This document shows, one piece after another, positions 32,491-41,208 of a stretch of 50,969 nt of DNA; positions within the stretch are counted from its first letter, which is position 1, and every line of letters starts with the position of its first letter. Both the position numbers and the translations under genes were made by a program. The stretch comes from a virus. The DNA lies in IMG/VR virus record IMGVR_UViG_3300042450_000877, positions 1 through 50,969 of that record, one strand, 5' to 3'. The notes under the pieces were generated by a model. That model was not told the origin of the DNA and made no database searches. It saw only the letters and a list, made by a program, of their open reading frames with translations.

Positions 32491-34055
32491 TTTTGTTCTT
32501 CTTCTGGAGGTACTAGTCCCAATTGTTGTTGTTGTGCAGCAAGTGCAGCCTGTTCAGCCTGTAACTTCTGTTTATCTGCTGCCATTTGATTATCAATTAC
32601 TTTAATTTCTTCTTCAGTTTGTTTCAAAATCTTACTTCTAACATAGTCAACTGAAAAATATTTACCAACATATGGTTCAATGAAAGACAGAGTTTTCATA
32701 CGTTCACCTAAAATTTCTGATTCTTTTAGATCCCAGAAATAATTATCACTATTGAATACAAATCTAATATCTTTCTTTAACTCATTATAATCATTTTCTG
32801 TTACAACACCTTTTAGAATTAATTGAACACGTAAAAAATCAGAAAACATCCGTGCAAATTGGTGTCTAAGTCTTTCAACAAACTTATAAAATTTTACTTC
32901 TTCTCTAGTAATTTCAACAGAACGACCTAAATTAAATCCAGTCTGATCTGCTGCTAAACGACTCAAAGGTACATTTAAAGATGCGTAAAGTTTCTTTTTA
33001 AAGTAATCTACATCTTCAATTTGTGACATGGCATTACCACCTGGAAGGGTAGTGATCTCGGTTCCTCTTGAACCTTCTCTACGTGGCAACCAATAATCTT
33101 CTAAAACTGATAGATTGTTACGTTCATCACGAACTTCACCAGTAGATTGGTTATATGTGAGTCTATTTCTAAATCTGCTCATCATATCACGCATATACTG
33201 TTCGGCTTTTTGTTTTGGTAATTGACCAACATCCACATAAAATACTCTGCGTTCTGGAGCACGGGCTACACGATAAACTAAAAGAGCATCTTCGAGCTGA
33301 CGAAGCATGTTTAGTGGTCTGATTGCTTTATGAAGATACCCTAGTACTCTTTTAGTATTCAGATCTACAACACCAGATGGGCAATAAACGACACTATCAA
33401 GAGATAAGTGTAAACCACTGGGTCCAGTAGATAAAAAAGTATCTTTCTCAGTATTAGTATAAAGATAATATTCTTCAATATCTTTAACAACAGAAACTGA
33501 TTGATTTTCTACACGTTCCATTTCCTTCTTGACTTTTCTGATTTTTTTAATCTTCAGAGGATCAATTGGAATAATCTCTTTTATACCATCGCCCGGTAAA
33601 TCTCTATCAATTACAATATTATAAAAAATACGAGAATCGATATACCACCGTCTAAAGATTTCATAAGCTTTATTATTAAAATCCATTAAATGTACAACTC
33701 TATCAAATTCTTTATATATTTTTATTTTGATAGCTTCTGGAAGAGGTACATCTTTCAAATCAATTTTAACAACTTTACGATCTGTACCAAATACAATTGC
33801 TGCATTTACAATTTCATCAACAGCATTGTCAACTTCTGGAAAAACTGACATATTTCGGTATTGGATTACAGATGTATTTTCATCACGAAGATTTACACCA
33901 TAATCTAGAGCAGTACCAAAAAACCCGCCTGCTTCTACAGTTACAGTACCATCAAACATCTCGGGAACCGTAAACGATTGAAGAAGCTTATCTTCTTTTT
34001 TTTGTTTAGATGGTTCTTTTTTACCGAATTGAAATCCAAAAATATCAAGTTCCAT
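32487..34055 (-). CDS. 20: Portal vertex protein gp20
   Basis: A 522-residue portal (T4: 524). 'VDNAVDEIVNAAIVFGTDRK', 'RRWYIDSRIFYNIVIDRDLP', 'APERRVFYVDVGQLPKQKAE' and 'LPGGNAMSQIEDVDYFKKKL' are typical of the gp20 family, with a Gln/Ala-rich C-terminal tail. It forms the dodecameric DNA gate at one head vertex, starts head assembly and docks the terminase and neck. AAGGAC lies before the ATG. A CATAAATA late box lies 28 nt upstream, inside the end of the tube gene. Confidence 0.95.
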   Translation of the reverse strand: MELDIFGFQFGKKEPSKQKKEDKLLQSFTVPEMFDGTVTVEAGGFFGTALDYGVNLRDENTSVIQYRNMSVFPEVDNAVDEIVNAAIVFGTDRKVVKIDLKDVPLPEAIKIKIYKEFDRVVHLMDFNNKAYEIFRRWYIDSRIFYNIVIDRDLPGDGIKEIIPIDPLKIKKIRKVKKEMERVENQSVSVVKDIEEYYLYTNTEKDTFLSTGPSGLHLSLDSVVYCPSGVVDLNTKRVLGYLHKAIRPLNMLRQLEDALLVYRVARAPERRVFYVDVGQLPKQKAEQYMRDMMSRFRNRLTYNQSTGEVRDERNNLSVLEDYWLPRREGSRGTEITTLPGGNAMSQIEDVDYFKKKLYASLNVPLSRLAADQTGFNLGRSVEITREEVKFYKFVERLRHQFARMFSDFLRVQLILKGVVTENDYNELKKDIRFVFNSDNYFWDLKESEILGERMKTLSFIEPYVGKYFSVDYVRSKILKQTEEEIKVIDNQMAADKQKLQAEQAALAAQQQQLGLVPPEEEQK

Positions 34056-34065
34056 GTAGTCCTTT

Positions 34066-34596
34066 TTATGTCACGTTCTGTATATTTATGTAGTCATAAA
34101 CCATCACAACATCAAATACATTCAAAGCATTTGGTCTATTCATATTAAAATTAATAGGATTAATAGCCTTTGGCCAGCAACCAAACAAAGTAATTTTTTT
34201 CAGTGGTGTATCTTCATCACCATTTAGGTTCATGTGATTAATAGTCCAAGTCGATTTAAAAGTTTGTGTTTGGTGATTTAAAACTGAATTATTAACACTA
34301 TTGGCATCATGGTTATTTAAAGCATTTTGCCACTTTTGAAAACCAGTCCATAGATCACCTGGAGAATTATCATCCAGTACAGTTATAGACCAAACAGGAT
34401 ATTGCTTTTCTCCTGGATAGTGTGATTTTCTACCTCTATAATCATAACTTAAAGTCTGTGTTTGAAGTTGTGGAATAGCAGAAGCACGTATATGAAATTT
34501 AGATGCACTTTGTCCAGAAAATGGAATACTTCCTGTAACAAAAAATCTGTTTAGTCTAGCTCCACCTTTGAAATTTTGTTTAAAATCATTTAGCAT
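34066..34596 (-). CDS. 19: Tail tube protein gp19 (copy 1)
   Basis: A 176-residue tube protein. 'FKQNFKGGARLNRFFVTGSI' then 'HIRASAIPQLQTQTLSYDYRGRKSHYPG' (landmarks HIRASAIPQ, YRGRKSHYPG) and 'YPVWSITVLDDNSPGDLWTGF' define the gp19 fold, and 'MNLNGDEDTPLKKITLFGCWP' the C-terminal strand pair. Polymers of gp19 line the tail inside the sheath. The next gene upstream is a clear paralogue with the same layout, joined by a TAATG overlap, so the phage has two tandem tube genes next to its sheath gene. Confidence 0.88.
   Translation of the reverse strand: MLNDFKQNFKGGARLNRFFVTGSIPFSGQSASKFHIRASAIPQLQTQTLSYDYRGRKSHYPGEKQYPVWSITVLDDNSPGDLWTGFQKWQNALNNHDANSVNNSVLNHQTQTFKSTWTINHMNLNGDEDTPLKKITLFGCWPKAINPINFNMNRPNALNVFDVVMVYDYINIQNVT
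34083..34090 (-). promoter_or_regulatory. Late promoter box CATAAATA of gene 20
   Basis: NATAAATA match on the - strand inside the 3' end of the tube gene, 28 nt before the gene 20 ATG. Confidence 0.45.
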
Positions 34597-35132
34597 TAGT
34601 TTATATTTACAATGTTTAAGTAATCAAAGGTTAAAGTAACACGAAATACTGAAGGTTCAGTTGAACCCATATCCATTGTTAAAGCTCCAATTTCACTCGG
34701 CCAACATTTATATAAAATAATTTTTCTAAGTTGGTTTCCATTTAAATCAAGTTGTTGAATATTCCATGTAGTTTGTAAATTAGCATAAGCATAATCATTG
34801 TTGTATACTTTATGAGTTTGGTGACCATCTAATAGTTCTTTCCACTTATTAAAGGCTTTCCATATATTTCTATCACCACTGTCATCAAATACATCTACAG
34901 ACCAGTTAGGATATTGACGATCTCCTGGTAAATAATATGCTCTTCCTCGATATGGTATAGAAATTGTTCCTACTTCTGATCGCGGAAACGATGATGCAAA
35001 TATTTTAACATTAAGATCTTTATTATTTGGTTTAAGTACGCCAGATGGCCAAAAACCATTGACTTGAAATCTGTTGGCTCTTGTGCCTCCATTAAATCCA
35101 TTTTTAAAATCTAATATTGAATTATTTGCCAT
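34596..35132 (-). CDS. Tail tube protein gp19 paralogue (copy 2)
   Basis: A 178-residue protein with the same order of motifs as the next gene: 'FKNGFNGGTRANRFQVNGFW', 'IFASSFPRSEVGTISIPYRG', 'YLPGDRQYPNWSVDVFDDSG', 'LDLNGNQLRKIILYKCWPSE' and a C-terminal 'RVTLTFDYLNIVNI'. The two are clearly homologous but only moderately similar, so this is an old duplication. One copy may form the main tube; the other may be a terminator, a minor tube variant or a baseplate-proximal ring. Which is which cannot be told from sequence. Confidence 0.85.
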   Translation of the reverse strand: MANNSILDFKNGFNGGTRANRFQVNGFWPSGVLKPNNKDLNVKIFASSFPRSEVGTISIPYRGRAYYLPGDRQYPNWSVDVFDDSGDRNIWKAFNKWKELLDGHQTHKVYNNDYAYANLQTTWNIQQLDLNGNQLRKIILYKCWPSEIGALTMDMGSTEPSVFRVTLTFDYLNIVNIN

Positions 35133-35137
35133 GTATA

Positions 35138-36448
35138 TTAACTCGTTAGTGTGATATTTATTACAAACTGATCAACACCCAACAATGGTTGTATAATTAA
35201 ATCGATATTTAAGGTAGTAGCATAATCTGTATTATTAGCATTGCTGCAGATAACTTGTGCTGTAGATCTAACCATTGCATAAGAATATTGGTCTAAAATA
35301 CTATTGACTTCTGATACAACAGAATCTCTAGTTGATTGAATATTCAATTCAAAAAGATATTTAACACCAATTTGAGTTATTTGTTGAGTTAAAACTCTTT
35401 TTAAATATGCTGCTCCAAAACGTTCAGAAACTGTAACATCAGATGCAGATCCCGTAGCTCCAACCAAATCTGAACCTAAGAATTTGGGCGTATAATTTAC
35501 ATAAAAATTAACACGATTTGATCTTAATGTTGTTTTAAGTGCATCAGTCCAATTAATTGAATTTATAATACCTCTATTAAGAATAGTAGATCTATCCAAT
35601 CCACCAACAGTTAAAAAGATCTGATCCAAGTTTTTTGCTGCATTAAATGCACCCGCAACATCTGCTACAGCTGGAATTTGATAATTCAATTCAGTTCCAG
35701 TTGCTAGAGTCGTTGCCGAATATGTAACACCATTCACACCATAAATGTTAAAAATTCTATCTGCAACCGTAGCTCCAGATGTAAAGTTTACACTTGCTGG
35801 AGCACTAAAATATGTTGCAAAGTTATCAGCAGTAATACCGTTTCCAGCATTACTGGATGGAAATATGCCAATCATAGCTGGTTTATTTTCAATATATTTA
35901 GCCAGAGATCCATTAGCAGTATTTCCAATAAGTACTTCGATACTTGTATTATTAGCAGTTTCATAGGTATCTAAACCAGAAGTCGTACCACTAATAATTA
36001 ATCTACCGCCGTAAGCAAGATAATGCATACAATGTAAGAAATCATTTCCTTGAGGTCCTCTTGTAGTAATAGTAGTTGTATTCGTTTGTTGGAATAGACC
36101 CCATGTACCACCACTTCCAGTAAATGCTACGAGGGCACTAGTAATACCAGAAAGTTTATTTAAATCACCAACAAATGATCCAGGATTACTATAAACAATG
36201 TATGAATCTGTTGTAGTTCCTATAACAGGTGATGATTTATAGTTTCTTGCATATATTAACCAACCAAATAGTCCACCTGGATCTTTTTCTGCTGATCCTG
36301 CTGCACCAGGTGCATTACTTGAAAAAAGTGGTAGGTTAAATGTCAAACCAGTTACAATTGCGGCTACCAATGGATTACCAGAAGTTACATTGGTATTATA
36401 TTGGCTTGAATTTAAAAATGATCCTAAAGTCGGAATTGCGTTGGGCAT
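35138..36448 (-). CDS. 18: Tail sheath protein gp18
   Basis: A 436-residue protein between tube and terminase genes. The C-terminal half has the conserved sheath domain: 'RGIINSINWTDALKTTLRSN', 'VNFYVNYTPKFLGSDLVGAT', 'RFGAAYLKRVLTQQITQIGV' and '...LNIDLIIQPLLGVDQFVINI'. It is shorter than T4 gp18 (659), lacking part of the surface domains, as in other aquatic T4-like phages. A perfect TATAAATA late box and an AAGG ribosome site precede it. It contracts to drive the tube through the host envelope. Confidence 0.9.
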   Translation of the reverse strand: MPNAIPTLGSFLNSSQYNTNVTSGNPLVAAIVTGLTFNLPLFSSNAPGAAGSAEKDPGGLFGWLIYARNYKSSPVIGTTTDSYIVYSNPGSFVGDLNKLSGITSALVAFTGSGGTWGLFQQTNTTTITTRGPQGNDFLHCMHYLAYGGRLIISGTTSGLDTYETANNTSIEVLIGNTANGSLAKYIENKPAMIGIFPSSNAGNGITADNFATYFSAPASVNFTSGATVADRIFNIYGVNGVTYSATTLATGTELNYQIPAVADVAGAFNAAKNLDQIFLTVGGLDRSTILNRGIINSINWTDALKTTLRSNRVNFYVNYTPKFLGSDLVGATGSASDVTVSERFGAAYLKRVLTQQITQIGVKYLFELNIQSTRDSVVSEVNSILDQYSYAMVRSTAQVICSNANNTDYATTLNIDLIIQPLLGVDQFVINITLTS

Positions 36449-36470
36449 AGGGTACCTTATCTATTAGAAA

Positions 36471-36478
36471 TATTTATA
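36471..36478 (-). promoter_or_regulatory. T4-type late promoter box TATAAATA of gene 18
   Basis: Perfect octamer on the - strand in the gap between the gene 17 stop and the gene 18 ATG (36448), with a leader of about 15 nt. It is the clearest late promoter in the structural module. Confidence 0.7.
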
Positions 36479-36484
36479 CTTTTT

Positions 36485-38140
36485 TTAAGTAGGATACCAA
36501 ACGACCTCGCCATCTGAAAATTGTTCTTTATCTTCTGCGTGCTCACTATTTTCCATAAAAAGCACATTATCATCATTTACATTTTCAGGTTTAGCATAGG
36601 AAAACTTTGCACTTTCAATCAAATCGTTGTAATATTCTTGTCTGGACAACCAAGAAAAGAACACTAAGGTCATAACTAAATCATCATGTTGACCTTCTTC
36701 TGCCTTATATGTGTTGGATCTGGAAATAAATGACATCAATTCTTGTATAATTCTGTCATCATTTAATAAAAGTTTATCTTCTTCTACTAAACGCTTTAAT
36801 ATTGCACACCCAAGTTTTTTAGTTTGTGCCGTTGTACGAATTCCCATTTCATTTTTTCCAACTCCACCAAAGCCCTGAGATAAAACTTGACCTTTTCTTC
36901 CCATAACTTTTGTCATGAGTAGATTTTCATAACCAAGTTCATTATACAGCACATGGGAAACCTGTGCACCAAGATCGTTTGTTTCGACCAAGACAAAAGC
37001 ATTATTATATTTTTCACCAGCAGCTTTAATTACTTGTGGAAAATTAAAAGGACTAATAGTATTGTTTTTATATGTGGCAACAACTTTATATGGACTTTCA
37101 GACCCTTCTATAATTGAAAATGCAGAATAATCAGCACCCTGTCCTCTTGATACATCTGCCTGTAAAAAGTATATTTTATCTTTTATCGGTTCTTCAAAAA
37201 TTCGTAAACCTTCTGCATTTTCAGATAAAAATTCTTCTGCTGCTAATAAATTTAATTTTGTTGATGAAATCAGTGTATTAGAAGATCCTAAGAAACTACA
37301 ACCATACTCCTGGTTGAACTGTTCTTGGCTGGTGTTTGCAATCTGTTCTTCAGCCCATTCAGCATTTCGCCGTGGTCCACCTGGAGTGATGGGAACCTGA
37401 GTCCAATCAACTTCAATAGGTACAAATCTATTTTTAAGTTTATGACCAACTGGACGGTTAGCATCTACCCAAAGTTTATGAAAATGGTTCATACCATTTG
37501 GAGTAGATACAATTATGAGTTTGGTAGTTAAACCTGCTGAAATGGTCGGATATGTGGAAGAATAGAATTCTTCAGCAATATGTGAAGGTAAGAACGCATA
37601 CTCATCTAACAACAATAGGTTATACGAGCCACCACGGATCGCTGAAGAGGATGTTGCATCACAAACCACCCTAGACCCGTTTTCTAATTTAAAACTCGTC
37701 TTGTTCCATTCTACTACGCCTTGTTGTAGAAAATGTGGTAGATTTTCATAGGCTAATTGAAGTTTGGCAAACAATTCATCTTTTGCTGTCTTTAATTTAT
37801 TTGCAAGAATAGCACAACTAACAGACTGGTTAAAGGTCACGTAATGTGCAATATACCCGATAACGGATGTTGATTTTCCAGACTGACGAGGCCATTTAGA
37901 AATAGTAAACCTATTATCATGTATTTTCTGTACAAAATTTTCTTGATAATCATACAACTTGAAAGGCATAATACCTTTATCAAGTGTTTTAACTTTTACA
38001 TATTTGGTACAAAAATATACAGGGTCCTTAGCACACTTTATATATTCTTCTAATTGCTCTTTGGTATATTGTAATTCTATACCAGGAGGTTTTAGTTTTG
38101 GGTTATTTCTATACCCTTGATTTTTATTATTTAAGCTCAT
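36485..38140 (-). CDS. 17: Terminase large subunit gp17
   Basis: A 551-residue DNA-packaging motor. The ATPase domain has Walker A 'SKWPRQSGKSTSVIGY' near residue 85, 'NKLKTAKDELFAKLQLAYEN', and Walker B 'YNLLLLDEYAFLPSHIAEEF'. 'KLIIVSTPNGMNHFHKLW' is the coupling motif. The C-terminal RNase H-like nuclease has acidic residues in 'FLQADVSRGQGADYSAFSII', 'VLVETNDLGAQVSHVL' and 'GQHDDLVMTLVFFSWL'. It cuts concatemeric DNA and pumps it into the prohead through gp20. It overlaps gene 16 by 14 nt, which couples the two subunits. Confidence 0.96.
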   Translation of the reverse strand: MSLNNKNQGYRNNPKLKPPGIELQYTKEQLEEYIKCAKDPVYFCTKYVKVKTLDKGIMPFKLYDYQENFVQKIHDNRFTISKWPRQSGKSTSVIGYIAHYVTFNQSVSCAILANKLKTAKDELFAKLQLAYENLPHFLQQGVVEWNKTSFKLENGSRVVCDATSSSAIRGGSYNLLLLDEYAFLPSHIAEEFYSSTYPTISAGLTTKLIIVSTPNGMNHFHKLWVDANRPVGHKLKNRFVPIEVDWTQVPITPGGPRRNAEWAEEQIANTSQEQFNQEYGCSFLGSSNTLISSTKLNLLAAEEFLSENAEGLRIFEEPIKDKIYFLQADVSRGQGADYSAFSIIEGSESPYKVVATYKNNTISPFNFPQVIKAAGEKYNNAFVLVETNDLGAQVSHVLYNELGYENLLMTKVMGRKGQVLSQGFGGVGKNEMGIRTTAQTKKLGCAILKRLVEEDKLLLNDDRIIQELMSFISRSNTYKAEEGQHDDLVMTLVFFSWLSRQEYYNDLIESAKFSYAKPENVNDDNVLFMENSEHAEDKEQFSDGEVVWYPT

Positions 38141-38573
38141 CTTTATTTACTATTTCAGCTTCTATAATTTTTTCAGTACTTCGATCTTTATTTAATAAAT
38201 TTTGAAGATCTTTTGTAGAACCAACAAATACTGAATTATTGGTTTGATTCAATTGAACTTTTTGCGCAGTAGTATCTTTAGCTTTTTTATGTATATCTAA
38301 CATATTGTTGTTTAAATCAGACATAGTTTTAAGTAAAATTGCAACAACTTCAAATGCTCGTGGAGAATCAGATTCAGTTGCAACTTTAAGAGCACTTTCA
38401 AGTGCTATAGTACCAGAACCTAATAAATTTTTATAATTAGACTGTGCTAATTCATAATCCTTTTGAAAATTATTATTATCAAAAGTACCACCAGTAGTAT
38501 TCTTTTCTACTATTGGTTTTTCCGAAGGTTCGGAAACATTAAAAAAATTAGACAAATTTTTATTTATATTCAT
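38127..38573 (-). CDS. 16: Terminase small subunit gp16
   Basis: A 148-residue protein (T4: 164) directly before gene 17 and overlapping it. 'FQKDYELAQSNYKNLLGSGT' and 'IALESALKVATESDSPRAFE' followed by 'VAILLKTMSDLNNNMLDIHK' form the central helices that make the gp16 oligomer in T4-like phages. It regulates gp17 ATPase and nuclease and selects phage DNA for packaging. Confidence 0.88.
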   Translation of the reverse strand: MNINKNLSNFFNVSEPSEKPIVEKNTTGGTFDNNNFQKDYELAQSNYKNLLGSGTIALESALKVATESDSPRAFEVVAILLKTMSDLNNNMLDIHKKAKDTTAQKVQLNQTNNSVFVGSTKDLQNLLNKDRSTEKIIEAEIVNKDELK

Positions 38574-38588
38574 AACAACTAACTAATA

Positions 38589-39269
38589 TTAATTATAATC
38601 AAAATCAAACGTTATTCCAGGTGCATCTACACCAGTAATTACACTCTTTGTCTCAACATTACCAAAGATATATGATTTTGCAACAAAACTAAAACTTGAA
38701 ATATTGACTCTACGATTTCCAAAATCACCATCATATCGTTCACTTATATTATTACTTAGCATAGTTATAGGAATTCTAACATCACTTTGTGCACTATTCA
38801 TGTCAATTGTTATAATATGATCTGGATTAAAATAAGGAATAATTTGTTCTACAATTTGTAATGTATCATTTAAATGGCGTGTATATACAAACAATGAAAA
38901 AGAAACATTTACTGGTACTTCTTGTGTTATAATACCAGCAGTAGAACCGGTACAGTTACCAGCTGTGCCAGCCATAGTTTTAGTATTATTAGATTTATTT
39001 CTTCTTCTAGATGGATCAGGGGTAACTGATGACATCATGTAACTTAATCTAGGAAGTTGATTTTCAATACGAGTACCATCATTTATTGAAGAAGTTTCTA
39101 ATAATCTTCTAATAAATTTTTCTTGAGGTGCATAAGTAATGGGAACACGAATTGTTAAGGGAGTAACAGCATCATCGGGATTGGTGTGTTGTACATCAAT
39201 ATTACTGAAGAGCGATCCAAATCCAACTACAAGTTTTCTTAAATTTTGATTATAAAAGTAATTAAACAT
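38589..39269 (-). CDS. 15: Tail sheath stabiliser and completion protein gp15
   Basis: A 226-residue protein whose start 'MFNYFYNQNLRKLVVGFGSL' parallels T4 gp15 (MFGYFYN...LFSNI). 'LTIRVPITYAPQEKFIRRLL' and 'FSLFVYTRHLNDTLQIVEQI' with 'IPYFNPDH' are the other shared landmarks. It caps the tail tube and sheath at the head-proximal end. Position between genes 14 and 16 is as in T4. It is shorter than T4 gp15 (272). Confidence 0.92.
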   Translation of the reverse strand: MFNYFYNQNLRKLVVGFGSLFSNIDVQHTNPDDAVTPLTIRVPITYAPQEKFIRRLLETSSINDGTRIENQLPRLSYMMSSVTPDPSRRRNKSNNTKTMAGTAGNCTGSTAGIITQEVPVNVSFSLFVYTRHLNDTLQIVEQIIPYFNPDHIITIDMNSAQSDVRIPITMLSNNISERYDGDFGNRRVNISSFSFVAKSYIFGNVETKSVITGVDAPGITFDFDYN

Positions 39270-39280
39270 TTATCTTCCTA

Positions 39281-39922
39281 TTAGCACGGTTCATTTTTAT
39301 CAACATTAAACAAGTCTGCTTCATCATCTATAATATCATTTATTCCAGCAGTTGTACCTAGAATATTATTAAGAGGAATTATTACACCACCAGATAGACC
39401 CTTAGTTGTCTTAGATACATTATCAAGAGCTGTAATATTAGTATTAATCTTTTCATAGCTATAAGTGAATAGTTCAGCAGTTATATAATATGAATACAAT
39501 TTTCCCAATGGATAGAATGGATTTTCATGTTCTACAAAGTTTATTTCAAATAAAGATTTTGATGCAGGAAAATATATAAGATCACCTTCACGGGGTCTAG
39601 TAATTGTTGTATCATTAATAGTAACTTCTTCACTAAACCGTTTTCTTGCAAATACCAAAGTAACTTTGTCTTTAATTTCAATTCCAAATTGAGATATGAT
39701 ATCAGTACCTTCAAATCCTTTATAAGACTGCAAATACATTTCTAGTGTATATGTTTTAGTAAATGATGAAGCTGGATTTTCACCAAATATTTTATCTATA
39801 TTCAGATACTGTCTAGGAACATATAAACAATCTTGACCAGTTGCTTTTATGATTTCAATAGTCATATCTTCAACAAGATTTTGTTCATTTCCGTAATTAT
39901 AAAAATAAGGATTGACTGCCAT
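39281..39922 (-). CDS. 14: Neck protein gp14
   Basis: A 213-residue protein matching T4 gp14: 'VEDMTIEIIKATGQDCLYVP' followed by 'RQYLNIDKIFGENPASSF', 'QSYKGFEGTDIISQFGIEIK', 'REGDLIYFPASKSLFEINFV' and 'ENPFYPLGKLY'. The neck ring joins the portal to the tail. It follows gene 13 with a 1-nt gap. The C-terminus is Asp/Glu-rich. Confidence 0.93.
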   Translation of the reverse strand: MAVNPYFYNYGNEQNLVEDMTIEIIKATGQDCLYVPRQYLNIDKIFGENPASSFTKTYTLEMYLQSYKGFEGTDIISQFGIEIKDKVTLVFARKRFSEEVTINDTTITRPREGDLIYFPASKSLFEINFVEHENPFYPLGKLYSYYITAELFTYSYEKINTNITALDNVSKTTKGLSGGVIIPLNNILGTTAGINDIIDDEADLFNVDKNEPC

Positions 39923-39923
39923 T

Positions 39924-40754
39924 TTATCCTATCATTGGGTCCACAGGTAGTTCCTGTGTTTTTAGGAGAGTGAGTTCAATTTCTCTAAGTTCTGATACGG
40001 CTTCATTTAATATTGCTGCAGCATTTAACATAGCCCCACCAGGTAAAGGAACTCCTGAGAATTTAATTAAATTTTGACCCCATTGTTTCTTTAATAATGC
40101 AGTATAATATCTTTTAAATATTCTGTCATTCCAAACTTTTTCATATTTATATGGATCAATCTGAACATATGCTTCAACCATTAAATATTTTCCATTTGAC
40201 ATTGACGAATAATCTGTATCCAAAAATAATGTATCGGTTGTACGAGTATATGTGTAAGACACTGGATAATTAAAAACATCATTAATAAGCTTAACATAAC
40301 TCATGGCTTCCAGATATGTTGCCATAGGTCCAGATGGAGTAGCAGATTGGTTATTATAAAGACCAAAGAAATCAAATAAAGTCATCTGATATCTTAAATC
40401 AAACATATAATCACCAACCTCATTAGTTGGTGTAAAAACTTTAGTTATTGTTCTTATATCTGTTGCAGCAGGCCAATATCCTGTAGAACCATCTTCATTG
40501 CTTTTTACTTTAGCACCTAATGCATTTCCAAAAGTAGTAGTATTAAAAGATTTGGCAACAATATCTTCAGGAGTTATAAGATATACGTAAAGTGCTCTCT
40601 GATTGAAGTCAAAATGACGTTCAAACATATATTCTAAGGCTTCATCCAATCTATCTTCAGCTTGCTGGGGATCTATATTAATCTGTAATACAGGAGCTCC
40701 AAGAGATCTAAAACAATAGTTGATAAATTCTTGTCTTGTCGTGGGTTTCGCCAT
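39924..40754 (-). CDS. 13: Neck protein gp13
   Basis: A 276-residue protein beginning MAKPTTRQEFINYCFRSLGA, followed by 'PVLQINIDPQQAEDRLDEAL' and 'YMFERHFDFNQRALYVY', diagnostic of gp13 in aquatic T4-like phages. 'EAYVQIDPYKYEKVWNDRIF' and 'LLKKQWGQNLIKFSGVPLPG' complete it. gp13 binds the portal and, with gp14, closes the filled head. A CATAAATA late box lies 9 nt upstream of the ATG. Confidence 0.93.
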   Translation of the reverse strand: MAKPTTRQEFINYCFRSLGAPVLQINIDPQQAEDRLDEALEYMFERHFDFNQRALYVYLITPEDIVAKSFNTTTFGNALGAKVKSNEDGSTGYWPAATDIRTITKVFTPTNEVGDYMFDLRYQMTLFDFFGLYNNQSATPSGPMATYLEAMSYVKLINDVFNYPVSYTYTRTTDTLFLDTDYSSMSNGKYLMVEAYVQIDPYKYEKVWNDRIFKRYYTALLKKQWGQNLIKFSGVPLPGGAMLNAAAILNEAVSELREIELTLLKTQELPVDPMIG

Positions 40755-40762
40755 TATACAAA

Positions 40763-40770
40763 TATTTATG
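40763..40770 (-). promoter_or_regulatory. Late promoter box CATAAATA of gene 13
   Basis: NATAAATA match on the - strand, ending 9 nt before the gene 13 ATG and overlapping the end of the upstream gene. The transcript would have a leader of only about 3 nt. Confidence 0.45.
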
Positions 40771-41206
40771 AATTCTCTATAATTTTATTTACCTCGGCTA
40801 TCAGATTTTCTTTTTCTTCTGATCTACCCACAGTTACCTGTATTAAATCTAATAAGTCTGTATCAAAATTTTCAATTTGTTCTTTTCTTTCTGGTGAAAG
40901 AATAGAATTTGGATCATAGTTAGTAAATCCAGGTAATTGTAATGGACAATTTAAACTAGGGTAGTCTAATTTGGCATATTCCCCGTCAGCTTTTATTAAC
41001 CAAGTATTACTATTATCACCACAACCGCAACCACCACAATAAAAGTATTCAGATGTGTTACTTTTTCTTAAATTGTGACAAGGAGAAATATCCCCATACC
41101 CAAAACAAGCAACTGTTCTAATTTTTTTAGTTATTAAATCAGTCTTATTATTTGTTAAACCGCGACTAGCTAGAGCCATAGCTAATGAAACCATTTTTTT
41201 AAACAT
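40766..41206 (-). CDS. Cysteine-rich hypothetical protein (146 aa)
   Basis: Cysteines occur in 'TVACFGYGDISPCHNL', 'YFYCGGCGCGDNSNTW' and 'SLNCPLQLP'. The C-x2-C-x-C cluster with outlying Cys and His could bind zinc or an iron-sulfur centre. The C-terminal third is helical and acidic ('RKEQIENFDTDLLDLIQVTV'). The N-terminus is weakly hydrophobic. It lies between the gene 13 neck protein and a wedge protein, so a virion or baseplate-assembly role is plausible. I do not recognise a family. Confidence 0.7.
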   Translation of the reverse strand: MFKKMVSLAMALASRGLTNNKTDLITKKIRTVACFGYGDISPCHNLRKSNTSEYFYCGGCGCGDNSNTWLIKADGEYAKLDYPSLNCPLQLPGFTNYDPNSILSPERKEQIENFDTDLLDLIQVTVGRSEEKENLIAEVNKIIENS

Positions 41207-41208
41207 TT

